Shown here in pieces: positions 11,125-21,300 of a stretch of DNA of 64,000 nucleotides. Position 1 is the first letter of the stretch. Each line of letters begins with the position of its first letter. This DNA is from Bolinopsis microptera (taxonomy: Eukaryota > Ctenophora > Tentaculata > Lobata > Bolinopsidae). The stretch covers positions 12,322,303 through 12,386,302 of the forward strand of contig NC_087075.1 in NCBI RefSeq assembly GCF_026151205.1, read 5' to 3'. Both the position numbers and the translations under genes were made by a program. The notes beneath the pieces are model-generated. The model made no database searches. It was not told the origin of the DNA and saw only the letters and a list, made by a program, of their open reading frames with translations.

Positions 11125-11800
11125 GCTCTAACCAGAGCCCTCTCGCTTGCAGTAGAGCGCGACTACCGTACGCGTAGACACATGGCTATGTGAAGAGAGG
11201 CTCATTGGTTCATTTTGCCGATCTACCGAAGTGTTGGTTGTGAAAAGCGCTAACATGTAATTGTTTAAATTTATACACTACCATGACGCACAAATCACAA
11301 ATATCATTTGTTAAACGGTTAGTTGTAAGTTTATAATCTACCAGGACGCGCGCCGATTTGGACTCGTCGACGGTCCTATAAATATATGGAACAAATATTT
11401 TACGAGTATCACCCGTTGAAACGATTAGGTAATGCAGTGCTTCAATGAAAATTATAATTCAAAAATATAAACAAACAATTTCATCGATTTAAAATGGTTA
11501 AATTGGAAATATAAACCCTCCAAAATGAATATCAAATGTAAACCATCAATACAATAAATGTTGCTCTGATCAGAGCCCTCTCGCTTGCAGTAGTGCGACC
11601 GCCAGAGGCGGCCAGGGAAACAAGTGACAAGCGCGTCACGCAGTACGCGTAAACACATGGCTATGTGAACAATAAATGTAATTTACAATTTAATAAAAAT
11701 TCAATTGTGGAAATATTATTAAAAACCAGGATCAGGATAGAAAATTGTAGGTTTACAACATACCAGGACGCGCGCCGAGTTGCACTCGTCGACTATGGAT
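11125..11800 (+). repeat. Diverged direct duplication
   Basis: Two blocks recur about 440 bases apart. The first, CAGAGCCCTCTCGCTTGCAG with a later ACACATGGCTATGTGAA, is at about 11136-11195 and 11575-11668. The second, CCAGGACGCGCGCCGA with ACTCGTCGAC, is at about 11340-11375 and 11763-11793. The order is the same in both copies, so this is either a segmental duplication or two copies of one dispersed repeat. Confidence 0.7.
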
Positions 11801-11833
11801 AATAATAATCTCGAGCACCTAAAGAGGGCTCTT

Positions 11834-12186
11834 ACTAAATCGCTCGCCCAAAAATTTCTCGTGACTTTGGTTTTTTTGGTTTTGCAGCCGTACAAAACGG
11901 TTTTACATAAACCCTAATCCCAACCCTAACCCTAACCATAACCCCGAAGCTATCCATAATCTTAACCACAACCCTAACCCTAACCCGAGCCCTTAATAAT
12001 CGAATTCACGTTTTAATAGCCTGTCACGTGACCAAAACGGTTTTTTGCCCATAACTCTCCAGGGAAGCATTTTAACATGGGGGATGATTCGGAATCAGCG
12101 TCCAAAAATACACCGATTTAGATCAGTTTCATGCCTAAAGGGCCTTTTCACAAGAATTTTCTTAAAATTTGGGCGAGCGATTTAGT
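11834..12186. mobile_element. MITE-like inverted-repeat element
   Basis: Termini ACTAAATCGCTCGCCCA (left) and its reverse complement (right, 12170-12186) are 17-bp perfect inverted repeats. Similar direct repeats flank them: GAGCACCTAAAGAGG at 11813-11827 and GAGCGCCTAAAGAGG at 12189-12203, 14 of 15 identical. If that is the target duplication it is unusually long and not flush with the termini. The interior carries degenerate CCCTAA units (11908-11996). No ORF. Confidence 0.65.
11908..11996 (-). repeat. Interstitial telomere-like CCCTAA tract
   Basis: Degenerate units such as CCCTAATCCCAACCCTAACC, then ACCACAACCCTAACCCTAAC, correspond to TTAGGG on the minus strand, the telomere repeat of most animals. 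It sits inside the 11834-12186 element, not at a chromosome end. Confidence 0.7.
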
Positions 12187-12220
12187 AGGAGCGCCTAAAG
12201 AGGCTCAGCAAAGTGCTGGC

Positions 12221-12970
12221 CTATTTACGCTTACGAAGACTCATTCGTTCAATATGTCTCAAAGTAAATAAACTCCTCCATCCTTCTCTATCTCTTGCTA
12301 AGTTCAGTAAGTTGGTAAAATCATTTTCATTTTTCAAATAAATTTGTCTCTTAAATAGGTCCTTTTTCACAATAATATCATACAAATTAGTCCTGTGTCT
12401 ACCCACTCGTCCCTTTAGTGTTTGACATCCTAGTGTTGCAAATATCAGAGACTGGTAGGCAGGCGTGTCGTTGTCACTGCGTAGAACATGACCTAGCATT
12501 GTCCACCGAGCCTTTTCCACTCTCTCGGAAAGGGGCCTGCACTGGTCTGGGTACGAGCGTAGAGGGCCTTGTTAGATATTGAGCTAGGCTAACACAGTGG
12601 CGTAACGTTGCCTGTTGGCGCCCCCCTGCCGAAAAGGCGCCCACCTGTTGGCGCCCCCTCCCCTTTTGGTGCCCCTCCCTAAAATTGAACAAATTAGGTG
12701 ATTTTAGAGGATGCACAGATAAAATCTCTAAAAAAGTGTGTATCTAGAGCAAAACGCGCAGTTTTGCTAGTACTTTAGTTAAGTTTTCGAAATTGTCCCA
12801 CATTCAAACGACGATTTGGCGCCCCCCTAAGACGGCGCCCCCCTGCACAGCAGGGTCAGCAGGGCCCTTCGTTACGCCACTGGGCCAACAGATGTAGGAT
12901 GCGCTTGATATTATTCCTAGACACTTCAGAACCCTGTAAATTTAGCCCTAACTCGGCAATCTGGGCCCAA
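12221..12970 (-). pseudogene. LINE reverse-transcriptase 3' remnant, split by a MITE
   Basis: The minus-strand frame from 12586 to 12221 reads ISNKALYAR, then KARWTMLGHVLR, GRVGRHRTNLYDIIVKKDL and ends RDREGWRSL. This matches the C-terminus of the LINE ORF at 21440-22420 ([37 protein letters not shown]). On the other side of the MITE, at about 12883-12910, IKRILHLLA corresponds to [10 protein letters not shown] of that ORF. Removing the MITE and one target copy rejoins the two pieces. The catalytic YxDD region is absent, so this is a dead, 5'-truncated copy. The upstream limit near 12970 is uncertain. Confidence 0.8.
12595..12882. mobile_element. hAT-type MITE with 8-bp target duplication
   Basis: The 288-bp element begins CAGTGGCGTAACG and ends CGTTACGCCACTG, a 13-bp perfect inverted repeat of the type seen in hAT elements. 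The flanking octamers GGCTAACA (12587-12594) and GGCCAACA (12883-12890) match at 7 of 8 positions, the duplication length typical of hAT. The interior is rich in GGCGCCCCC words and encodes nothing. It sits inside the LINE remnant, so it arrived later. Confidence 0.88.
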
Positions 12971-12988
12971 AAAACAGGTGACGTTTTA

Positions 12989-13009
12989 GGGGGGGGGGGG
13001 GGGGGGGGG
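12989..13009. repeat. Poly-G tract (G21)
   Basis: Twenty-one consecutive G next to the upstream edge of the LINE remnant. It is one of three long G/C homopolymers in the window. Confidence 0.9.
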
Positions 13010-13150
13010 CTTACCCGTAACAAGTTGCTATTATTATATATACAATATAGCTTTGCTGTGAAACTGTTTTGGTTGTTTATTATTAAGGTATTTTTCACAG
13101 TATACACCTTTTCAAAAGCAGTAAATTTGATTCTCCACTGTGTGATTGTA

Positions 13151-13386
13151 GGCGAGGGGCTCAAAATTCACTTCACCTGCTTACTGACTGTCCTGATGTA
13201 CAAGCAGATAAAAGGAACAAAATGAGTGAGCTTCTTGAAAGACACCCTTTCCACAACATCAAAAACCAAGGTTATGGTGGGAACTCAATGTTGATATCAT
13301 GGAGCAGACTTCGTGAGTTCTTTGATCTAGCACTGGAAATAACAAAGGATGCAGAAGAATTCCTTCGAATAGAGATAAAACTTTAA
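13151..13386 (+). CDS. Terminal exon of an unrecognised gene
   Basis: After GTGTGATTGTAG a frame opens: RGAQNSLHLLTDCPDVQADK, then MSELLERHPFHNI, GYGGNSMLISWSRLREFFDL, and ends EEFLRIEIKL with TAA at 13384-13386. The composition is protein-like, with no internal stop for 78 codons and a plausible acceptor. The read-through from 12899 is only repeat and poly-G. No upstream coding exon was found; the LINE and MITE cluster lies immediately 5'. It could be the last exon of a gene whose other exons lie far upstream, or a stranded exon. A Met inside (13222) would allow a 54-codon frame on its own. Family not recognised. Confidence 0.4.
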
Positions 13387-15333
13387 ACAGTTGATTATAT
13401 TCCAACTACCATAACTACACCATCCCTATGATTAGTGAGCCGGGTTCAATGTTAGACCGGACGAAGCATATATTTCATGAGCCGGGGTCAATGTTAGACC
13501 GGACGAAAATATGGCTACATCTCAACAGTGGATAACACAGCAGAGGTTCTATTACAGTTAAATTCTGTTACCTGAACTCAACTTAACAGTTCTAATATTA
13601 TAGCATATACTATAATATTATGAAGATATTTTGTGTCAAAATGAGGCTGTTTAATCATTCTTACACACCAAAGGTTGTTGTGTGTTTTTAATTAATTTAT
13701 TATTGTTAAAAAGTTTATATTGAGAATTTTATACAGTAGTCTATAGACCAATTAAATTATTTACCGGTCACATATATATGCGGTTTTAAGAATTATATAA
13801 TGACATTGAACGAACTTATTTATTGCGAATTTAAAGGATTGCTAGTATTTTATGTATTTGTTTTCACTTCTGCACGTTTAGGCAGTTGCTCTTGTGACCA
13901 GAGTTTTAGAGTTATATATATATATATTTTGTAGCTGTACTCCTACACATTAAAAGTCGGTGTTGATTAGATCTTCGAAATAAGTCTTTGCATCATTTTA
14001 TTAAACATCGTTATCTGAGATAAAATTGTTCTAAAAGCAACTGGAATATTCACAAATCTTTAAAATAACTTACAAACTAGGAAAGGAAAACAAGTCTTAG
14101 GAAGACGTACAAAACTATGTGACTTAAAACGGTACAAAACTAAAATATACTGAGTAATAATCAAACGAAAAGAATGGCTGCGTACATTTTATCTAATCTA
14201 TTAAAGATTAGTTTATATATATGTTTATTATATATATATATATATATATATGTTTATTATTAAGGTATTTTTCACAGTATACACCTTTTCTTTGTCGAAT
14301 AAACTTTTATTAAGGCACATTATAAATCTGAACTTTGCATAACAGACTGTATACTCCTTTCACATCTAATTTGTAGTGCATCAAACACAATTCAAGGAAG
14401 TACTTATATCATATCTCCCACTCATTAACAGAGTACTTCCAGACTGTGGAGCTGAAATCTGGGACACTTGCACTTCCTTAGTAAACACTGTATATATTCT
14501 CACTTCCCTCCATTTATGGGAAATACACTGCTGGTGCTTAAGTGAAACCACAAGAAGCACTCATGATAAAAGGATGTAATTAATCAAAATACATTAGCTA
14601 GTTGCACACGATAGGGGAAGTGTATTAAGTACATCAAACGAAATTACACTTGTATCTTTCTCTGAAGTACTATGTTTATTGTTTATCTTGTGTCTTTCAC
14701 ATGGTGCACTGTGTGCAATGTTGCACACAATATTTGTTTAATATACATGTTTATTGTATGAAGAAACGTTACAGTTAAACACAACACACTGGACCAATTG
14801 CAATACAGGACTTATTAGTATGAAACCAGATCAGTCAAGGTTCTAAAATTTGCCCCATTTTACTATAATGATGATGCAATGATACGTTATAGCTTAAAAT
14901 ACAGCTACAGGATAATAATATTTATTACTAATATGATACTTTCTGATTTCTGAATTACTGAATACTTTCCAATAACAATAAGCATACAGGTCATCATTTC
15001 ACTTTTAGTGGTAAGTTTTGTGTAATTCTAAGCTTGTTGATAAATGAAGCACGACACTGTTTGCACTCAATCTTGCTTGTTTAATTCGGAGGTCGCCAGC
15101 TGTCTTATACAAAACATTTGTTATCCAATTATTTGAAACCTGTCTAGATATTCAGACTGTCTAGACGATCATCGTGGGACTGTTTGAAGTTGTCTGTAAA
15201 GATCCCCGAAGAACTGTGTATGTGACATTGTGTTAATTCCAGCTCACTATAATATACTAAAAAAAACTTGATTTTATTATTTCTAACTATAAATCACTAC
15301 AGTTGTGCACAGTGAAGTGCACAGTGAAGTAGG
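13387..15333. other. Intergenic, minor repeats only
   Basis: The word GAGCCGGGTTCAATGTTAGA with CCGGACGAA is tandemly doubled at about 13438-13508. A 40-bp word (GTTTATTATTAAGGTATTTT and onward) at 13074-13113 recurs exactly at 14251-14290. A TA run lies near 14228-14250. The elongase promoter should be near 15100-15330, but no clear TATA element was seen. No other gene was found. Confidence 0.5.
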
Positions 15334-18300
15334 ATGGTTGTTCACACACCCTCTGAACTGGCATGGGACTATTACCGCCAGTTCCAGAATTTCTACAGTC
15401 ACTGCCTCTCTTTTGCAGGTAAGAGTATACTTTGATATAACGTTTCATGTGATAGAACTGATTTCATCATGATGTATCATTATTTGGTAAATTCAGACCA
15501 CTAGCTGCAGTAAACTAAAACTCTAAAACAACATATAATTCTCAATGAACTTTTTAAATCCGTGATTTGAAATTAAACGACCTTATAATGGTTTATATAA
15601 ACTGTATTACTGCAACTTTACGAATTATCAATGATGTGTATGTTTCAGATAAGCGTGTAGCAGACTGGCCGCTGATGAGCTCGCCCATGTACACTATCTA
15701 CTTGTGTGTTGCTTATCTTGTATTTGTGGCAGTCGTCCCTCAGGTGAGCTTAATGAAGTACTTATCACAGATCACAGACACCACATTAACCAAATTTACA
15801 TATTTACATATTTACATGGTTACATATTTGTATATTCGCATAGTTACATATTTAGTTAATGTTTAGTTCATATAATTAGGAAGTGCGTTCCTCGTGAACA
15901 CCATCGTGTGAAACTTCGAGTTTACCGCTATTCTATACAATGTACATTGTACATACTAATACTTAATGTATTTACATTGTTCATGAGCTTACAGTGCAGT
16001 TTAAACCTCTTGGCACTGTGTACATCATGTCTAGAGTTCACAATAGGAGACACTTATGATCTTAATAGAAACGTGTGGTTTCAGGAGCCGTTATTGTCCA
16101 ATAATAAGCTAGCAATCATGTCATGTGACCCGTTATTGTCCGATTACTAGCTAGGTATCTCGTCATGTGGCCTGTTATCGTCCAATCACTGAAACTTATT
16201 AGCTGGTTATTCTGAAATCTGTCCTTCTTCCTTTTCGTGCTATGTAATAACTAATAGATGACGATAATTTCTGACAGTTGTTTTACTGCAAAATCAAAAA
16301 TGAGTCATAGTATTTAGATTGTAAATTACGAATAGATAACATAATCTAATCGTAATCAGCAGCAGCATCCTCTGCTCCTCATGGTGTCAAGGGATTATAA
16401 CATGATTAAATTTTTAATAACAAGTTATGCAACAGATGTTGGGAAAATCTTTTTCAAGGGTACAGTTTACCGCATTAAGGTATTTTTAAGAATCATTTTT
16501 GTCGGTAAGATCCTGTTTTATAATAATAATAAGTAATTTAATATTTTCAGATCATGGCTAAGAGAAAGCCGTTAGAGTCGAGAACTGCACTGTTAATCTA
16601 CAACTTCGCCATGGTGGCACTCAACCTTTACATATTTGTCGAGGTTGGTATTCTTTCATTCAACTTAAAATTTTTGGGAACTTTGTTATTCAGTTTATAT
16701 TTTTGATTTGTTGTTGTTGGATTGCTGTCCCGAACTATGGAGTTTCAAAATAAACGCTCTGATTATATAATGCAATCAAGTTTGTTTACCCAAAAAAGAA
16801 AATTAACCCACAAAACAACAACGGTCACATTTAAACACAATCTGTACTGTTTGGATTACATTTAAACACAATCTGTACTGTTTGGATCACATTTAAACAC
16901 AATCTGTACTGTTTGGATCACATTTAAACACAATCTGTACTGTTTGGATCACATGTGCAATGTTTGGGAAAGCCAAAAAACTGGCAAAAGCTCCCAATAA
17001 AGAACCTACACTGAGCTGACCTGTGGCTAAGAGCAATTTCTTGCTTAACCTTCAGCTCGCTTGTTAGTCCACAAGACTGCTCGAACTCCAAATCCTCGAT
17101 ATAATCGAGCACCATCATGATAATATCACATCGTTGCGGCAGACTCAAATTGTCGTCATCGTTTTCGTCCCTTTTGTTGAGAAAGTTTATGTAAATGTTG
17201 GAGCATGGGGTGGCTTGATCGTCATGCGAGTCCCCGCTATTGGGCATGATCACCGGGACTACAGCATCAGGGAACAGTGGAAGTGGGATGTTTGGAGCTG
17301 CAGCTACAAGGGTTGGAGGAAGTGGAGGAAGTGGGTGGTTATTATCGTGGTCCAGTTTTACAGTGCTCCTGCTTGGAGGAAGTGGAGGAAGTGGGTGGTT
17401 ATTATCGTGGTCCAGTTTTACAGTGCTCCTGCTTGTTGTCATCAACAATCCTAGCTCCAACACAGAGACTAGAAGGCAGAATCTGAAAATTGGTTTGTTA
17501 ATTATTCGGGGAAATTTCAATATCTCGCTATTATCTCCATCGTGATATAAGGCATTACGCAATTTAAAAATGGGTCAATATCTGATTGATGTCCAAAAAG
17601 CAATGCTGGAAATAGCGATGATCTCCCAAAAATCTATCAAGTGACAATAAAATGTAGTAACATACCTTGCTGTAGCTGTCATAGTGAAACTTGATAGATC
17701 TCAGCTTAACTGGAAATAATCAATGAGATTAATCCGTTGACCCTGCAAATCGTATCAAACCCTCAAAGAAAACAAGAAGAACACATTTTCTTTCAACCGT
17801 ACAGCTGGATCAAAACGTACAGAACAGCTGTTTTATAGGAGCCACTAAATCAGTGCAGACACATAAATCTGATTTGATGGGCCAGACTACAGTGGTGTTA
17901 GAGGCAGGACTGAAAGTTACAGAATTAGAGAATTAGAGAATTAGTGAAATGAAATACTTAGTATATGCCTGAATGAACCTAGAGATGATTTTTGACACAA
18001 CCATGTTATTAAACCACTTTTTGAGAAGTTTTTCGATGACTAAAACTAAAAATAACCATATTATCGAGCTTCTTAGGATTTAGTATCGGGTAAATGAACT
18101 TTCAAGGAATAAATAAGCCGTTAGATGCAGCTTCATAGTATAATACGCGACGAAGGATCGGAGACTTGGTACTGTAAATCTTGAAACCTCATGTACGAGC
18201 CATCAAGGGAGCCATCTCCAGGCAATAGTGTCATAGCAACGTGACTAATCTATATTCTGCAGTACAATTAATATTGGTTTCAGTTTCAAAGCTGAGTCTG

Positions 18301-21300
18301 TTAAACGTAGCAATTCCCGAAACGGTTTTCTGATTCCCATAACAAGGCATTGAGTTGGTGTTGAGGTTTCAATTACACTTAAAACGTTGAACTTACAATT
18401 GTAAATCACGTGCTTCGTTGACCTGAGAATCTTAATCTACACCGTGAGACTTGACTAACAACCTTATGATATTCTTTCTGGATAATTTTGACTGGAATCA
18501 AATGATTTACCTTCCGAATTACTATGTAGACCACAAATTACATGCAGCAAATTTCTTCAGAAGTTCACTACTTGCAGTTTCTATTTTACTAAAAGACTCT
18601 ACTTTTGAAAACAATTAACTACATCTAAAAAGCTGTCATCCATCTAATTAGATATATATATATATATATATATATCGGTACAAAGCAAACTATGCAATTG
18701 TCAAACTATAAGTTTCATGTTTGAAAAGCAATCTTCAGTGACATAATTAACATAAAAATGGCAAACATAATACAACACAGTGCTCCTTTATCAAATTTTA
18801 TAATTAACAATTAACAATTACTCAATACTACTAAACCTATATAAATAACTACAAATCCTAATAACTAATAACTAATAAATACTAACTAAGTATGTCTAAC
18901 TAAGAATTTCCTAGAGTGCCTACATTTAGAAATAATTTCTGATCTTTTATTAATAATGCCTGGGGTTTTAAGTATGTATAGTTTCTCGTCTAAGCAGAGG
19001 CCACAATGCCCTGCTCCAGCCTTATATTTCTTCGATTTAGTAATAATCTTCCAGTCTATGCTATATTCAATCATCTTTTCCTTGAGGTCCCATATCAATT
19101 TTGATAACTCGGTACTCAGTCTGTGCTTAGAATTCTTAAAACTTTGTCGATGATTGTACCACCGTGTCTTAAAACTGTTTTCAGTCAATCCAATATAGGC
19201 CGTTTCCTTGTTAGATGCCGTTTTAACGGTTGCTTGGTATACTATGCATTTGGCCAGACATTGTCCTTTGAGGGGGCACTTCGAGGCGTCTCTGCAATTA
19301 CACTCTTTTTCTGGAGCTTTTTTCTTTTCAGATTGTTTCTCTAGGACTGATTTGTTGTGCCCTTTGAGTATCCTTCCCAAACTGGGCATGCAGCAATAGC
19401 TTATTTTCACGGTATTCCTATTGATGATTTTATGTAACGGTAGGTTTTTCGGGAAATGCTTATCGATAAGAGCGAAGAACTTTCTTCCGATGTTGGTTGA
19501 AACGTTTGCACTGAATGGGGGATTGTACCATAGGATGTTCCTCTTCCGCGATCTCTTTCTCTTTTTAGGCGGTGGTGTTTTATAATCGATGGTGTGACTA
19601 TATCCGCTATCTCTAAGTGCCTTCTCATAATCGCTTTTGGCTTCATTTAGGCATGTCTTGTTGCTGGATATGCTTATCAATCGTGATTCTATCATTGAGG
19701 GTAAGTTCTTCAATATGATTGGAGGATGATTGGATTCTGCCTTAATGTACAATGGTGTATCATTTGGTTTCCTATAAGGTCTGTATGACTTGTCTGTTAG
19801 GTCGAGCACGACATCTAAGAAATCAACCGAATGCTGACAGAGATCCACCGTTATTTTTAGGCCTTCTTTTTGGAATAGTGAGTGTAGTTGCTTCCTAATT
19901 TTATCAAGACGCTGGCCGTTGGTTTTATTAATTACTGCAAGTCCGTCATCACGGTATAATCCTAGGTACTGCTGCGGAATGATCTTTTTTATTTTGCTTA
20001 GAAGGTAAAGTCCGATTATTTCTGATGTTTCAGCTCCGTCCAAGCTTCCCATTGTGACGTCAAAGTTTGTGTCGGATTTCTTTACCCAACATTTGTTGCT
20101 GTTCATTAGAAGGGATTCCTTACTGAGTGTAATAATCTCTTGTTCATCTTCAGGGATGTGTACTATCGTAGAAGCGTATTTTAATGCACGGTCTAGGAGA
20201 TCTGCCGTGATTGATGGGTAGAATTCCTGTATGTCGAACTTTAGAAATCGTGCCATTTTTAGGTCTTTCAAGTCTTTAAACCATGTTAAAACTTCTGTGG
20301 TGCTCTTCCATAAATTGTCCCCTGTTTCGAGTTTTATTGCAGAGATCAGTTTTTCTAGGATTTTCTTACTGACACTTCCTAAATTGGATTTAGCGGGGTT
20401 AATTAATCTGCATTTAGTGTTGCTTGTAAAATTATCTTTGTGGTCTTTCAGTGTGATGAAGCATGGAGTTTCTGTGTAGCACTCCATCTTGTCGTCGATT
20501 TTAAGTTTTCTAGCTAGTATGTTAGTTCTTCTATCAATGTCTTCTTTTGTTCCGTTAGGTGCGACTTTGTAGTCCTTTGTGATGTTCTCGTGAAGCAGTT
20601 GGTTATATTTCTCTGGGTCTAATTGGTACAGATTTGATGTTTTATCTGCCTCTACAACAACTTTCCCGCCTGATTTTAGTTTCTTGAGATCATTCTGCAT
20701 TTCGCTCTGAAATTTGCTGTTGGCATTTTGGAATTTGACATTGCTGATCATTTCATACATGTCCGCTTCGAATTTTAAAAGATCAGGGTGTTGTGGTGGT
20801 GTATTACTGGACTTGAATCCGTAATTTTCATTTTGGTTGTTGACATCTAAATTTGGTGGTTCTTCGCCAGATGATCATCAATAGGAATACCGTGAAAATA
20901 AGCTATTGCTGCATGCCCAGTTTGGGAAGGATACTCAAAGGGGACAACAAATCAGTCCTAGAGAAACAATCTGAAAAGAAAAAAGCTCCAGAAAAAGAGT
21001 GTAATTGCAGAGACGCCTCGAAGTGCCCCCTCAAAGGACAATGTCTGGCCAAATGCATAGTATACCAAGCAACCGTTAAAACGGCATCTAACAAGGAAAC
21101 GGCCTATATTGGATTGACTGAAAACAGTTTTAAGACACGGTGGTACAATCATCGACAAAGTTTTAAGAATTCTAAGCACAGACTGAGTACTGAGTTATCA
21201 AAATTGATATGGGACCTCAAGGAAAAGATGATTGAATATAGCATAGACTGGAAGATTATTACTAAATCGAAGAAATATAAGGCTGGAGCAGGGCATTGTG

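Larger units (their letters stand above)
10048..12220. other. Intergenic region rich in old repeats
   Basis: Upstream of the SRBD1-like start. It holds a partial relative of the hAT-type MITE (10089-10225), a SINE-like copy (10903-10992), a diverged duplicated segment (11120-11800), and an inverted-repeat element with telomere-like interior (11834-12186). The open frames here (for example 10414-10785) have no protein-like features. The SRBD1 promoter should lie near 10050-10200, but no clear core element was seen. Confidence 0.5.

Noticed and set aside
12856-13225. Open frames across the poly-G tract on both strands
   Set aside because: They join MITE, LINE remnant and homopolymer sequence. 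Only the IKRILHLLA piece (minus) and the exon from 13151 (plus) are meaningful.
17134-17545. Three plus-strand frames with [12 protein letters not shown] repeats
   Set aside because: Antisense of the duplicated 20-residue unit in the secreted-protein gene.
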